21,822 nt of DNA, from the NCBI GenBank assembly GCA_002293965.1, contig DBEG01000164.1, positions 1-21,822 on the forward strand, given 5' to 3'. The position numbers and the translations under genes are program-made. The DNA is from Actinobacteria bacterium UBA912. GTDB lineage: Bacteria; Actinomycetota; Coriobacteriia; Anaerosomatales; UBA912. Under the pieces are notes generated by a model, which had not been told where the DNA came from, did no database searches, and worked only from the letters and a program-made list of their open reading frames with translations. Below are positions 1-7,723 of this stretch, piece after piece. Each line of letters starts with the position of its first letter. Within the stretch, counting starts at the first letter, position 1.

Positions 1-1
1 C

Positions 2-847
2 ACAGCGATGTGGAACTCCGAAGTGACCCAGGCCAACGTCAGCGCCCTTCGGCAGCGCGGTGTCATCGTGGTCGATCCCGCGTGTGGCGAACTGGCATGC
101 GGTGATAGCGGCCAGGGACGCCTCGCAGATGTCGAGGATATCATTGAATCCGTCTTGGTTGAGGCGTATCGTACCCGTAGCCTTGCCGGGGCCCACATCC
201 TAATCACCGCCGGCCCCACTCGCGAGCCAATCGACCCCGTGCGCTTCATCTCGAACCACAGTAGCGGCCTTACCGGCTACGCTATCGCCCAGGAAGCTTC
301 CCGCCGAGGAGCCCGGGTCACATTGATCTCCGGACCAACCGCACTGCCAGTACCTTTCGGCGTCGACTTCATCGGCGTTACGACCGCCCGTGAGATGCAC
401 GCTGCTGCGCTGGCTGCTTTCAGCGACTGCGATGTCGTGATTGCAACTGCAGCCGTTTCGGATCATCGGCCGGCTACTCCATCGGCCGTCAAGCTCAAGA
501 AGACAGATGATGTCCCAAGCGTCCCGCTCGCGCCAAACCCTGACATCTTGGCTGACCTTGCTAAGGGGAAGGGTCATCGCATGATGATCGGGTTTGCTGC
601 AGAGACAAACGACGTAATCTCGAATGCAATGGCCAAGCTGGATGCCAAGAACCTCGATCTCGTGGTGGCTAACGACGTTTCGGATCCATCGATTGGGTTC
701 GGGACTCCCCACAACCGCGTCACCCTCGTGGGTCCGCATGGGATCGAGCAACTCGACACCCAGTCCAAAAAGTCGATCGCGAGGCGGCTGCTCGACTTGG
801 TCTCTGACAGACTCGCACCGACCACAGATACGAAGGAGAAACAATGA
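2..847 (+). CDS. coaBC: CoaBC, 5'-truncated: phosphopantothenate-cysteine ligase with the end of the PPC decarboxylase domain
   Basis: Bifunctional coenzyme A enzyme in the cytosol: CoaB joins cysteine to 4'-phosphopantothenate using CTP, and CoaC decarboxylates the product. The reading frame is open to the window edge, so the gene starts upstream; the ATG at 8 is an internal Met of the usual 'AMWxxxxxQ' stretch. Most of the CoaC flavin domain is missing, but its substrate-clamp Cys is present in GELACGDSGQGRL. The CoaB domain begins near HILITAGPTREPIDPVRFIS, has the SNHSSG nucleotide loop, the VKLKK lysine cluster, FAAET, and a C-terminal VANDVS...GFG...N block, so it looks complete. One oddity is that the usual SSGK(M/Q)G reads SSGLTG, losing the basic residue. 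It ends in an ATGA overlap with the DUF190 gene, suggesting coupled translation. Confidence 0.95.
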   Translation, partial: TAMWNSEVTQANVSALRQRGVIVVDPACGELACGDSGQGRLADVEDIIESVLVEAYRTRSLAGAHILITAGPTREPIDPVRFISNHSSGLTGYAIAQEASRRGARVTLISGPTALPVPFGVDFIGVTTAREMHAAALAAFSDCDVVIATAAVSDHRPATPSAVKLKKTDDVPSVPLAPNPDILADLAKGKGHRMMIGFAAETNDVISNAMAKLDAKNLDLVVANDVSDPSIGFGTPHNRVTLVGPHGIEQLDTQSKKSIARRLLDLVSDRLAPTTDTKEKQ

Positions 848-1206
848 CAGAACTCTCGGGACCTGCGAAGAAGCTCTCCGTGTACCTCGGAGAAGCTGAC
901 ATGTATGATGGCAGACCCCTTGCCCAAGTGATGGTCGAACAGGCGCGTGTCGCCGGGTGCTCTGGCGCAACCGTATTGCGTGGACTGGCGGGTTTCGGGG
1001 CGACCAGCCGACAGCATGCGAAGCATGGTATCCGCATGTCAGTGGATCTTCCCGTATTGCTCCAGGTCGTAGACACTGCCGACAAAATCACGGCACTGGC
1101 CGAGGTGTACGGCGAGATGCTCTCTGACGGGCTCATTATAGTCGAGGATGTTCATGTCTTGGTGTATCGCGGCGGAGTCACCGGTGGACCGTGTTCATCC
1201 GTATGA
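844..1206 (+). CDS. DUF190 family (PII-like) protein
   Basis: This 120-residue protein matches the DUF190 family: KKLSVYLGEAD near the N-terminus, an ATVLRGLAGFG block around residues 42-53, a central DLPVLLQVVD strand, and a C-terminal IIVEDVHVLVY strand. The family has a ferredoxin-like, PII-type trimeric fold. Its biochemical role is unsettled, though it often sits beside fluoride-channel (crcB) genes; none is visible here. The ATG overlaps the coaBC stop by 4 nt, and AAGGAG at 833-838 is well placed, so the start is secure. The overlap places it in the coaBC transcription unit, which might hint at a nucleotide or adenylate signal, but that is inference. It is the last gene of the unit before the tRNA. 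Confidence 0.85.
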   Translation: MTELSGPAKKLSVYLGEADMYDGRPLAQVMVEQARVAGCSGATVLRGLAGFGATSRQHAKHGIRMSVDLPVLLQVVDTADKITALAEVYGEMLSDGLIIVEDVHVLVYRGGVTGGPCSSV

Positions 1207-1247
1207 GAAGATCTTGGATGCATGCTTGAGTCCCGCGATATTTCTGC

Positions 1248-1276
1248 TTGATACTTCTAGCTGGGAACACTAGTAT
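1248..1276 (+). promoter_or_regulatory. Predicted sigma70-type promoter for tRNA-Pro
   Basis: TTGATA at 1248-1253 and TAGTAT at 1271-1276 are separated by exactly 17 nt. A start near 1283 would leave about 20 nt of leader before the tRNA at 1304. Its position in the only sizeable gap between coaBC-DUF190 and the tRNA supports it. It might also serve the phosphatidyltransferase downstream, since no terminator is obvious after the tRNA. Confidence 0.6.
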
Positions 1277-1303
1277 TCATATCTGCCGTCTGAAGACGAC
1301 GAT

Positions 1304-1380
<77 letters not shown>

Positions 1381-1440
1381 TGATCTTCTTCGGCAGTCGG
1401 ACGTGGTGGTTATTGGCGATCGGTAGAACCGAGGAGCGCA

Positions 1441-2055
1441 GTGTCGAAAAAGCCGTCCGCAGTGCATCGCGAGGCAACCAGCAGTGAGAGTGATGTCTGG
1501 ACCGTTGCCAACATCATCACCATCCTTCGTTTGATGCTGGTTCCGTTCTCATTCACAGTACTGATCCGTGATGATGGTTCGGACATCCTTGCTTTCGCCT
1601 TGTATGCGTCCGCTGCAGCCACGGATTGGATCGACGGTCAGATAGCCAGGAGGACAGGCACCGTTACGGCTATCGGTAAGGCGATCGATCCACTGGTCGA
1701 CAGATTACTGATTGCCTCAGGTGTCATCGGCCTGTATATGGTTGACCGCCTGCCGCTACCCCTTCTCGCCTTACTTGTGTTGCGGGATGTCTATCTGCTG
1801 TACGGTGCCTGGAGGCTCGAGCGATATCAGCTCAGGATGCCGATTACGATCATCGGCAAGGCCACCACTGCCGTGCTGTTCGTGGGCCTGTCTCTCATGG
1901 TCCTCAATTGGCCAAATGTCACGATCTCCGGTGAGCAGTTCCTTCTGGGGCTTATCATCGTCTACGTAGGCGCTGTCATGTCGGCATCGACAGCTATTCA
2001 CTATACAGTGCTCGCGAAGCGACTTGTGGATAGACATACCGGTCAGTCCCGGTAG
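1441..2055 (+). CDS. CDP-alcohol phosphatidyltransferase (PgsA-like)
   Basis: Integral membrane enzyme that transfers a phosphatidyl group from CDP-diacylglycerol to an alcohol, for example glycerol-3-phosphate in phosphatidylglycerol synthesis. The full signature D-x2-D-G-x2-A-R-x8-G-x3-D-x3-D is present, beginning DWIDGQIARR around residues 61-86. Several hydrophobic segments follow (near residues 95-115 and 135-190), and the length of 204 aa is normal for the family. The start is GTG at 1441 with GAGGAG at 1431-1436. The acceptor alcohol cannot be told from sequence; phosphatidylglycerophosphate synthase, cardiolipin synthase or an inositol-type enzyme are all possible. A pgsA2 gene lies in the equivalent M. 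tuberculosis neighbourhood (from memory), which favours a PgsA-like role. It is followed after 36 nt by the nucleotidyltransferase fusion. Confidence 0.88.
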   Translation: MSKKPSAVHREATSSESDVWTVANIITILRLMLVPFSFTVLIRDDGSDILAFALYASAAATDWIDGQIARRTGTVTAIGKAIDPLVDRLLIASGVIGLYMVDRLPLPLLALLVLRDVYLLYGAWRLERYQLRMPITIIGKATTAVLFVGLSLMVLNWPNVTISGEQFLLGLIIVYVGAVMSASTAIHYTVLAKRLVDRHTGQSR

Positions 2056-2091
2056 CAGAGACACCGCAGGACAACGACGGAGGTGGGGCAA

Positions 2092-4584
2092 GTGAAAGCC
2101 GTTGTGATGGCAGGTGGCGAAGGCTCGAGATTACGACCACTGACGAGCTTGAGACCGAAGCCGATGGTCCCGATTGTGAACCAACCGATCATGGAGCACA
2201 TCATCGGCCTGCTCAAACACCACGACATTACCGATGCAGTTGCGACGTTGGCCTTCATGCCCCGTTTCATAGAAGACTACTTCGGGAACGGCGAGGAATG
2301 GGGGATGAATATCAAATACGCGGTTGAGGAGACTCCTCTCGGAACTGCGGGCTCGGTAAAGAACGCTGAGCATCTGCTAAAGGACGGCACCTTCCTGGTG
2401 ATTTCCGGCGACGCTCTAACCGACATCGACCTTACTTCGGTCATCGAGTTCCACCGCGCCAAGAAAGCAACTGTGACCATAGCGCTCAAGAGCGTGCCTG
2501 ATCCACTGGACTTCGGAGTGGTCATCACAGATGCCGACGGAAGGATCGAGCGATTCTTGGAGAAGCCGACGTGGGGTCAGGTCTTCTCGGACACCATAAA
2601 CACCGGAATCTACGTTGTGGAGCCTGAGGTGTTCGACTTCATTCCACAAGGCGAACCTTTCGACTTCTCCAGTCAGCTGTTTCCGCTGCTCATGGAGCGG
2701 GGTCACAGTCTCTATGGATTCCACTCCGAGGGGTATTGGTGTGATGTAGGAAGTCTTGAGAGCTACGTGCAGGCACACCGGGACCTCATGTCAGGGAAAT
2801 CGAACCTATACATCCCTGGACTCACGGTCCGTGATGGATTGTGGATCGGAGATGGCGCGAGAATCGATCCCAACGCGGTGCTGGGCGAACATGTGGTAGT
2901 CGGCAAGAACGTCACCATTCGCTCCGGTGCAGTTATTGGCGACTACACGGTCTTAGGGGACAACTGCGTCATCGGGACCGAGGCAAAAGTCACTCACTCT
3001 GTGATATGGAGTGACACCTTCGTCGGTAGGAACTCTGATGTCCAGGGAGCTGTCTTGTGCAGAGGCGTCGACATCCGTGGAGGGGCATCGGTAGCAAGTG
3101 GAGCGGTTCTCGGCGATGAAGTGACTGTGGAACATAGGGCCCACATCAATACCGATGTCCAAGTCTATCCGTACAAGACCGTAGAACCTGGTGCAGTAGC
3201 CAGTAGCTCGATCATTTGGGAGGCTACGGGCGCAAGGAGCCTGTTCAGCGAGCGGGGGATTTCTGGGATCGTCGGGGTAGACCTATCGCCAGAGATGGCG
3301 CTGCGCATCGCACAGGCGTACGGATCGCTTCTACCCAAGGGCTCACATGTAATGGTCAGTCGCGATTCCTCGCGTTCATCCCGAATGATCAAGAGGGCGA
3401 TGATCGCCGGCTTGAATTCGGCAGGATGCCACGTGCGAGACCTGCGTGTATCCTCACCGGGAATGAATCGTCTGACCACCCGTGATACACGTTGCCTTGG
3501 AGGGGTCCATGTTTGCCAATCATCCACCGATGTCCAGGCGATAGAGATCCACATTTTCGATCGATTCGGCCTGGATATCGCGGCATGGGAAGAGAAGAAG
3601 ATCGAGCGACTCTACTATCGAGGTGAGTTCCGCCGAACATTCTTCTCCGATGTAGGCGATGTGACTTTCCCCCCAAGGACCATCGAATACTACTCCAGCG
3701 CACTCGAGAAGTTCGCTCGATCGATCAACACGGAGAACACATCGTTCAAGGCTGTCGCTGATCTGGCCGGCGGTGTTGCATCGTTCGTTCTGCCACAGGT
3801 ATTCGTACACTCTGGTATCGACCTGGTGACAATGAATCCATTTCTTGACGCTGAGAGAACCTTCGTCGGCATGGATCCAACCGAAGGGCATTCGGAGCTA
3901 TCGAGGTTGGTACAGTTCTTAGGCGCTGATCTTGGTGTTGCGTTCGACACGTCTGGAGAGCGATTGACACTATTGTCACCTGGCGGCAATGTCTTGGACG
4001 GAGCGACATCGCTATTCGCCTTGGTCGACCTCTGGTGCAAGAACGATCACACAGGACTTCCAGTGGCGGTTCCCTCCACGGTATCACGGGTGGTCGAGAA
4101 GATTGCTGCGGCGACGGGACACTCGGTTATCCGACCCGGTCGCGCCCGCCGGTCCCTCGCTCATCTTGCGGCCAATGGCAGCGTCTCGTTTGCAGGGGGT
4201 CGTACCGGCGGTTTCATCTTCCCACAATTCCTGGCGGGCTATGATGCTGTGGCAAGCCTAGTTGCGATATGTGCGCTACTCGCAAAGGACGAGCGCACCC
4301 TGGATGAGATAGTCGCTCAGCTCCCACCTCATTTCGCCGAACAGATCGACATATTCTGCCCCTCCACAAGCAAGGGAAAGGTTATGCGTTCCCTTACAGA
4401 ACAGACCGGTGTGCCGACTGCAGACATCACCGAAGGGATCCAAGTTGAATACGATGACGGATGGGTACTCGTTCTGCCTCACTCATCCGAGCCCCATATT
4501 TCAATTTTCGCAGAAGCTGATACACTTACTAGGCTACAGGCCTTGAAAGACACATGGACACGCATGGTCGAGGCCAGTATCTAA
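2092..4584 (+). CDS. Sugar nucleotidyltransferase (mannose-1-phosphate guanylyltransferase type) fused to a degenerate phosphomannomutase domain
   Basis: Residues 1-230 form a nucleotidyltransferase: MAGGEGSRLRPLT with RPKPM (pyrophosphorylase signature), FLEKP near 155 and NTGIYV near 170. Residues 240-370 are left-handed beta-helix hexapeptide repeats. Residues 375-830 are a phosphohexomutase-like region. The likely reaction makes GDP-mannose (or another NDP-sugar) for envelope glycans. The start is GTG 2092, giving MKAVVMAGGEG; GGAGG at 2079-2083 overlaps the earlier GTG at 2083 but is 8 nt from 2092. The mutase half looks inactive: the catalytic serine loop (normally SHNP) reads GGVHVCQSSTD near 470, the DGDxDR metal loop reads DTSGERL near 619, and the GExSGH sugar loop reads GGRTGG near 702. 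A regulatory or structural role is therefore more likely. Substrate sugar is not certain. Confidence 0.88.
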   Translation: MKAVVMAGGEGSRLRPLTSLRPKPMVPIVNQPIMEHIIGLLKHHDITDAVATLAFMPRFIEDYFGNGEEWGMNIKYAVEETPLGTAGSVKNAEHLLKDGTFLVISGDALTDIDLTSVIEFHRAKKATVTIALKSVPDPLDFGVVITDADGRIERFLEKPTWGQVFSDTINTGIYVVEPEVFDFIPQGEPFDFSSQLFPLLMERGHSLYGFHSEGYWCDVGSLESYVQAHRDLMSGKSNLYIPGLTVRDGLWIGDGARIDPNAVLGEHVVVGKNVTIRSGAVIGDYTVLGDNCVIGTEAKVTHSVIWSDTFVGRNSDVQGAVLCRGVDIRGGASVASGAVLGDEVTVEHRAHINTDVQVYPYKTVEPGAVASSSIIWEATGARSLFSERGISGIVGVDLSPEMALRIAQAYGSLLPKGSHVMVSRDSSRSSRMIKRAMIAGLNSAGCHVRDLRVSSPGMNRLTTRDTRCLGGVHVCQSSTDVQAIEIHIFDRFGLDIAAWEEKKIERLYYRGEFRRTFFSDVGDVTFPPRTIEYYSSALEKFARSINTENTSFKAVADLAGGVASFVLPQVFVHSGIDLVTMNPFLDAERTFVGMDPTEGHSELSRLVQFLGADLGVAFDTSGERLTLLSPGGNVLDGATSLFALVDLWCKNDHTGLPVAVPSTVSRVVEKIAAATGHSVIRPGRARRSLAHLAANGSVSFAGGRTGGFIFPQFLAGYDAVASLVAICALLAKDERTLDEIVAQLPPHFAEQIDIFCPSTSKGKVMRSLTEQTGVPTADITEGIQVEYDDGWVLVLPHSSEPHISIFAEADTLTRLQALKDTWTRMVEASI

Positions 4585-4655
4585 CGGCATCAATACTACC
4601 TAGCGGGGTACGAATCGACAGATTGAACCCGCTGAGTATCTCAGGATGAAAACAG

Positions 4656-6458
4656 ATGAGCCTGTTCCACAAGTTCATGAGCTTGCCCGCCTGGCAACGA
4701 ATCCCGCTTGTCGTTGTGTTATCCAGCCTTGTTATCATCTCAATTTTGGCCACGGTCGATCTGACCCTTAGCTTCGATAAGATCCATCCGGGCGTGACCG
4801 TCTATGGGATTGAGATCGGCGGTCTTGATCGCAATGCTGCTGCCGACATTCTTGAAGAAACCGCGAGAGACCGTTTCGCTCGAAAACTCCTCATCGAACA
4901 CCCGGAAGGGGAGTGGGAGATTTCCGGGCAAGACATCGGCGCCTCCCTGGATGTCGAGCAAGCTGTGGAATCTGCGTATAGGGTTGGGAGAGTCGGTGAC
5001 GTACTCAGTCGTGCTAGCGATAGGGTCAGTAGCTGGGTATCGGGTGCCTCAATCGAAGCCTCGCTCTCGCATGATGCATCCGCCGTTGCTCCGGTCATGA
5101 CCGAGATTCGAAAGGTCGCCGAGACACCTGCCGTCGATGCGGCTGTGATAATCGACGGATCCTCCGCAACTTTGCAAACCTCGTCCCCAGGCGTGGCACT
5201 CGCCGAGGATCGTCTACTCCAGGCCGTTCTCCTGTCTAGCATTACCGGTGCCGAGCCTGTCGAGGTTCCCACTGAGACGACCTATCCAGTCATCACGGAC
5301 GAGCAAGCTTCCAGCGCGCTCGAGGTGACAGAATCGATGTTGGCGAGTGATGTCATTCTGGCTTTCGAGAACTCTCGATGGACTTTGAAGCCCGAGCTGA
5401 TAGGGCAAGTCATTGCATTCAGATCCCAGGAAACAACGGATCCCACGTCTACGCCAGCCTCGGTCCTTGTAGCTTATGTCGACCCGGCTGCCGCATCCAG
5501 CACGATCGGCCCTGTTGTCTCCGCCGCCGGCAGACCAGCCAAGAATGCATCTTTTGATGTCCAGAGTGGAAGTGTCCGAATCATCCCCGGAGAAGAGGGA
5601 ACGGGCCCCGACTTTGAATCCCTTGCCAAGGAAATGACAAGAGTTCTGACCGACGGTCAGAGCCGACAGGTTGAACTCAGGATGACGAAGATCGAGCCAG
5701 ATATCACAACTCAAGAGGCCCAGGCGATGGGTATCACAGATCGATTCGCCACATATACCACTCGCTTCGACAGATCGAATCGCCCTCGTGTCAACAACAT
5801 CCATCTTATCGCCGATTCCGTGGACGGCGTCCTGCTCGCGCCGGGAGAAACCTTCTCGTTGAACCAGAGAGTAGGCCAGCGTACAGCGGAAAGAGGCTAT
5901 CAGGAAGCACCGGCTATCATCAATGGACGCTTGGTGCCGAGCCTCGGGGGTGGCATCTGTCAGTTCGGGACAACGATGTTCAACACGATTTTTGAATCCG
6001 GCTTGCCGGTCATCGAGCGTCGCAATCACTCGTTCTTCATATCCGCCTATCCTCCCGGAAGGGATGCGACCCTGGCATGGGGTGGACCCGATCTGCGCTT
6101 CAAGAATGACACTCCGAATTGGATTCTTATCGACACAGCCCACACTGCGTCATCTGTAACCGTGAATCTATATGGAACCGATCCGGGCTTCGACGTTACA
6201 AGCGAGACGAGTCCATGGCGAGATGCCAAACCGTACCCAGTTAGGGAAACGCCAGATCCAACGTTGCCGATAGGCTCACGGAGGGTTGAACAGGCGGGTG
6301 CCAAGGGTGGCTCTGTTGTAGTTCAGAGGTTCGTCAAGCGCGGTGGGCAAGTGCTCCGGACCGATACGTTCCGCTCTGTGTATCGCCCAAAAGAGGAGAT
6401 CGTACGGGTGGGCACCAAGCCACCCGTATCCTCACCTGCGACTTCGACAACTCCGTAA
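4656..6458 (+). CDS. VanW family envelope protein with peptidoglycan-binding-like and G5-like domains
   Basis: A 600-residue membrane-anchored protein: a short cytoplasmic N-terminus, one TM helix (about residues 15-36), then an extracytoplasmic part. Residues 45-345 contain two repeats resembling the peptidoglycan-binding domain seen in YoaR-like proteins (GVTVYGIEIGGLDRNAA; a second repeat from about 215). Residues 370-508 are a VanW domain, with the typical APGETFSLNQRVG, GGGICQFGTTMFN and RRNHSFF blocks. Residues 535-590 resemble a G5 domain, ending VRVGTKP before a Ser/Thr/Pro tail. VanW proteins occur near cell-wall genes and in the vancomycin resistance cluster vanB, but their biochemical role is not established. 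ATG 4656 has AGGA at 4643-4646; ATG 4677 is an in-frame alternative. The gene is convergent with the gene ending at 6471, only 12 nt away. Confidence 0.88.
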   Translation: MSLFHKFMSLPAWQRIPLVVVLSSLVIISILATVDLTLSFDKIHPGVTVYGIEIGGLDRNAAADILEETARDRFARKLLIEHPEGEWEISGQDIGASLDVEQAVESAYRVGRVGDVLSRASDRVSSWVSGASIEASLSHDASAVAPVMTEIRKVAETPAVDAAVIIDGSSATLQTSSPGVALAEDRLLQAVLLSSITGAEPVEVPTETTYPVITDEQASSALEVTESMLASDVILAFENSRWTLKPELIGQVIAFRSQETTDPTSTPASVLVAYVDPAAASSTIGPVVSAAGRPAKNASFDVQSGSVRIIPGEEGTGPDFESLAKEMTRVLTDGQSRQVELRMTKIEPDITTQEAQAMGITDRFATYTTRFDRSNRPRVNNIHLIADSVDGVLLAPGETFSLNQRVGQRTAERGYQEAPAIINGRLVPSLGGGICQFGTTMFNTIFESGLPVIERRNHSFFISAYPPGRDATLAWGGPDLRFKNDTPNWILIDTAHTASSVTVNLYGTDPGFDVTSETSPWRDAKPYPVRETPDPTLPIGSRRVEQAGAKGGSVVVQRFVKRGGQVLRTDTFRSVYRPKEEIVRVGTKPPVSSPATSTTP

Positions 6459-6470
6459 GACATTATGGCC

Positions 6471-7265
6471 TCAGGTTTCGGACTGCAGATCGCGTTGTAG
6501 TGTCTGGTGGTATTCCTGGATGGCTTCAATCCCATCAGGAGCTGACAAGCTCGTAATTGACAGCTCCTCGAGGTGTTCCCCGAAGGACCCTTGTAGCGTT
6601 TGCGCAAGTCGTGACTTCAAGACCTCGATCTGTTCGTCTGATGTATTCGGTGATATCAGCACGAGGGTACCGTCATCGGTCCGACCGAATCGATCCAGCA
6701 CACGGGTGGACGAACGCACAGATTCGGATATTCGTTTGATGAGATCTTCCGTTCTAGCAAGGCTGCTCGAAGTGGCTGGATTGAAAGTCAAGCTTATGAA
6801 GGTTACCGAAAACGGCACGGCATACCGCAGGGATTCGGCAATGGCCATCTCTAGTGCCGAAGTTACCAGTCTCTGGTTGTAGCCCCGGCTCACAGGATCA
6901 ATCCCTTCGAGCTCCTTAGAGCGGTCGAATCTCTTTCGAATGCGGCCTACCATCTCTCCGACAATCAGCCCGATCATAAAGAATGCCACGACTCGAACGA
7001 GGATGATCTGCATGAGATTCGCGCTGAAGTCGACTTCAACGGTCCTGAACCCGACTCTGATCGCCACGTACATGACAGAACAGGCCAGGGCCGTCACCAG
7101 ACCGGAAGACTTTCCCCCATAGACTGCAGCTACAAAGACTGCATAGAGCATGGCCTGGGCGACAACTTCCTGGACAGGCGTTTCACCGCCGACAATGGCG
7201 ACACTGCCAATCACAATAATGGCACCGACACAGATCAACCAGAATTCGAATCGTCCTTGCCTCAT
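6471..7265 (-). CDS. Four-TM membrane protein with a degenerate GGDEF-like domain
   Basis: Four hydrophobic helices occupy about residues 8-27, 33-51, 54-72 and 83-106. A basic linker (RIRKRFDRSK) leads to a cytoplasmic domain whose layout follows GGDEF: IDPVSRGYNQRLV where DxLTGLxNRR is expected, then ESLRYAVPFSVTFISLTF, then VLDRFGRTDDGTLVLISPNT where DxxxRxGGDEFxxxLPxT is expected. The metal-binding Asp is lost and GGDEF has become RTDDG (about residues 195-199), so cyclic-di-GMP synthesis is very unlikely; it may bind nucleotide or act as a scaffold. I prefer the ATG at 7265 (GAGG just upstream); a GTG at 7298 would add 11 residues but has only a distant AAGG. It lies downstream of the pseudopilin gene on the same strand, probably co-transcribed. 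Confidence 0.7.
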   Translation of the reverse strand: MRQGRFEFWLICVGAIIVIGSVAIVGGETPVQEVVAQAMLYAVFVAAVYGGKSSGLVTALACSVMYVAIRVGFRTVEVDFSANLMQIILVRVVAFFMIGLIVGEMVGRIRKRFDRSKELEGIDPVSRGYNQRLVTSALEMAIAESLRYAVPFSVTFISLTFNPATSSSLARTEDLIKRISESVRSSTRVLDRFGRTDDGTLVLISPNTSDEQIEVLKSRLAQTLQGSFGEHLEELSITSLSAPDGIEAIQEYHQTLQRDLQSET

Positions 7266-7311
7266 CGAGCCTCGTTCCTGTAGTTGAGGGAGTGTCACGT
7301 AAAGTACAGCC

Positions 7312-7680
7312 TTACTGGTGGTTTGGACAAATGATCCCTTCCGTTGCGGTGTCCAGTTCCAGCGAAACCTGGCGATCAGCCGGACATCGGCTCGCAGCGG
7401 TCAAATTGGTGACATATGGCTCGAGGTCCTGAAGAGACTGAATGGAGGTACCAATGTTGTCAGCACGGAAAGCCTGTAGTCCGGTATTGAGGATGCGCTG
7501 GTTGGAGAGACATGCCATTCGGTGCGAGTTGGATGTGGCATGCATGAACGAGCCGACAGCGATAGTCAGCAACACCGCAAGGATGGACAGGACAGCCATG
7601 ATCTCGAAGAACGAAAACCCGTTTTGAGGATTTGTGGGGCATGAATTTTTGTTGAATGTTTCGAGTCTGGTATGGTTCAC
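7312..7680 (-). CDS. Type IV prepilin / type II pseudopilin-like protein
   Basis: The protein has a classic class III signal: a 21-residue leader ending NG, then mature FSFFEIMAVLSILAVLLTIA, with Phe+1, Glu+5 and a long hydrophobic helix. A prepilin peptidase (PilD) would cleave between Gly21 and Phe22 and methylate the Phe. The mature part is about 101 residues with three cysteines (MACLSNQ, SRCPADR, IICPNHQ), a pattern common in pseudopilins and small bacterial pilins. The start is GTG 7680, because GAGGTGA on the minus strand (7688-7694) lies 7 nt upstream; the longer frame to 7746 has no such signal and gives an unusually long leader. No assembly ATPase, platform protein or prepilin peptidase is in the window. 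It is divergent from the carboxypeptidase gene and is followed by the pseudo-GGDEF gene. Confidence 0.82.
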   Translation of the reverse strand: MNHTRLETFNKNSCPTNPQNGFSFFEIMAVLSILAVLLTIAVGSFMHATSNSHRMACLSNQRILNTGLQAFRADNIGTSIQSLQDLEPYVTNLTAASRCPADRQVSLELDTATEGIICPNHQ

Positions 7681-7723
7681 TGTTCGCTCACCTCGGACAC
7701 TGTCATGAGGTCCCCTCGTCGAA

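Noticed and set aside
4602..4633. Terminator after the nucleotidyltransferase fusion
   Set aside because: AGCGGG and CCCGCT can pair, but the stem is only 6 bp, the loop is 20 nt and no T-run follows.
5214..6143. A 309-codon open frame on the minus strand
   Set aside because: It lies entirely antisense to the VanW gene, whose domains are clear; the translated sequence shows no recognisable family.
7649..7676. Promoter TTGTTG-N16-TATGGT for the carboxypeptidase gene
   Set aside because: The -10 match is weak and the element lies within the divergent pilin gene's coding start; position is plausible but evidence is too thin to annotate.
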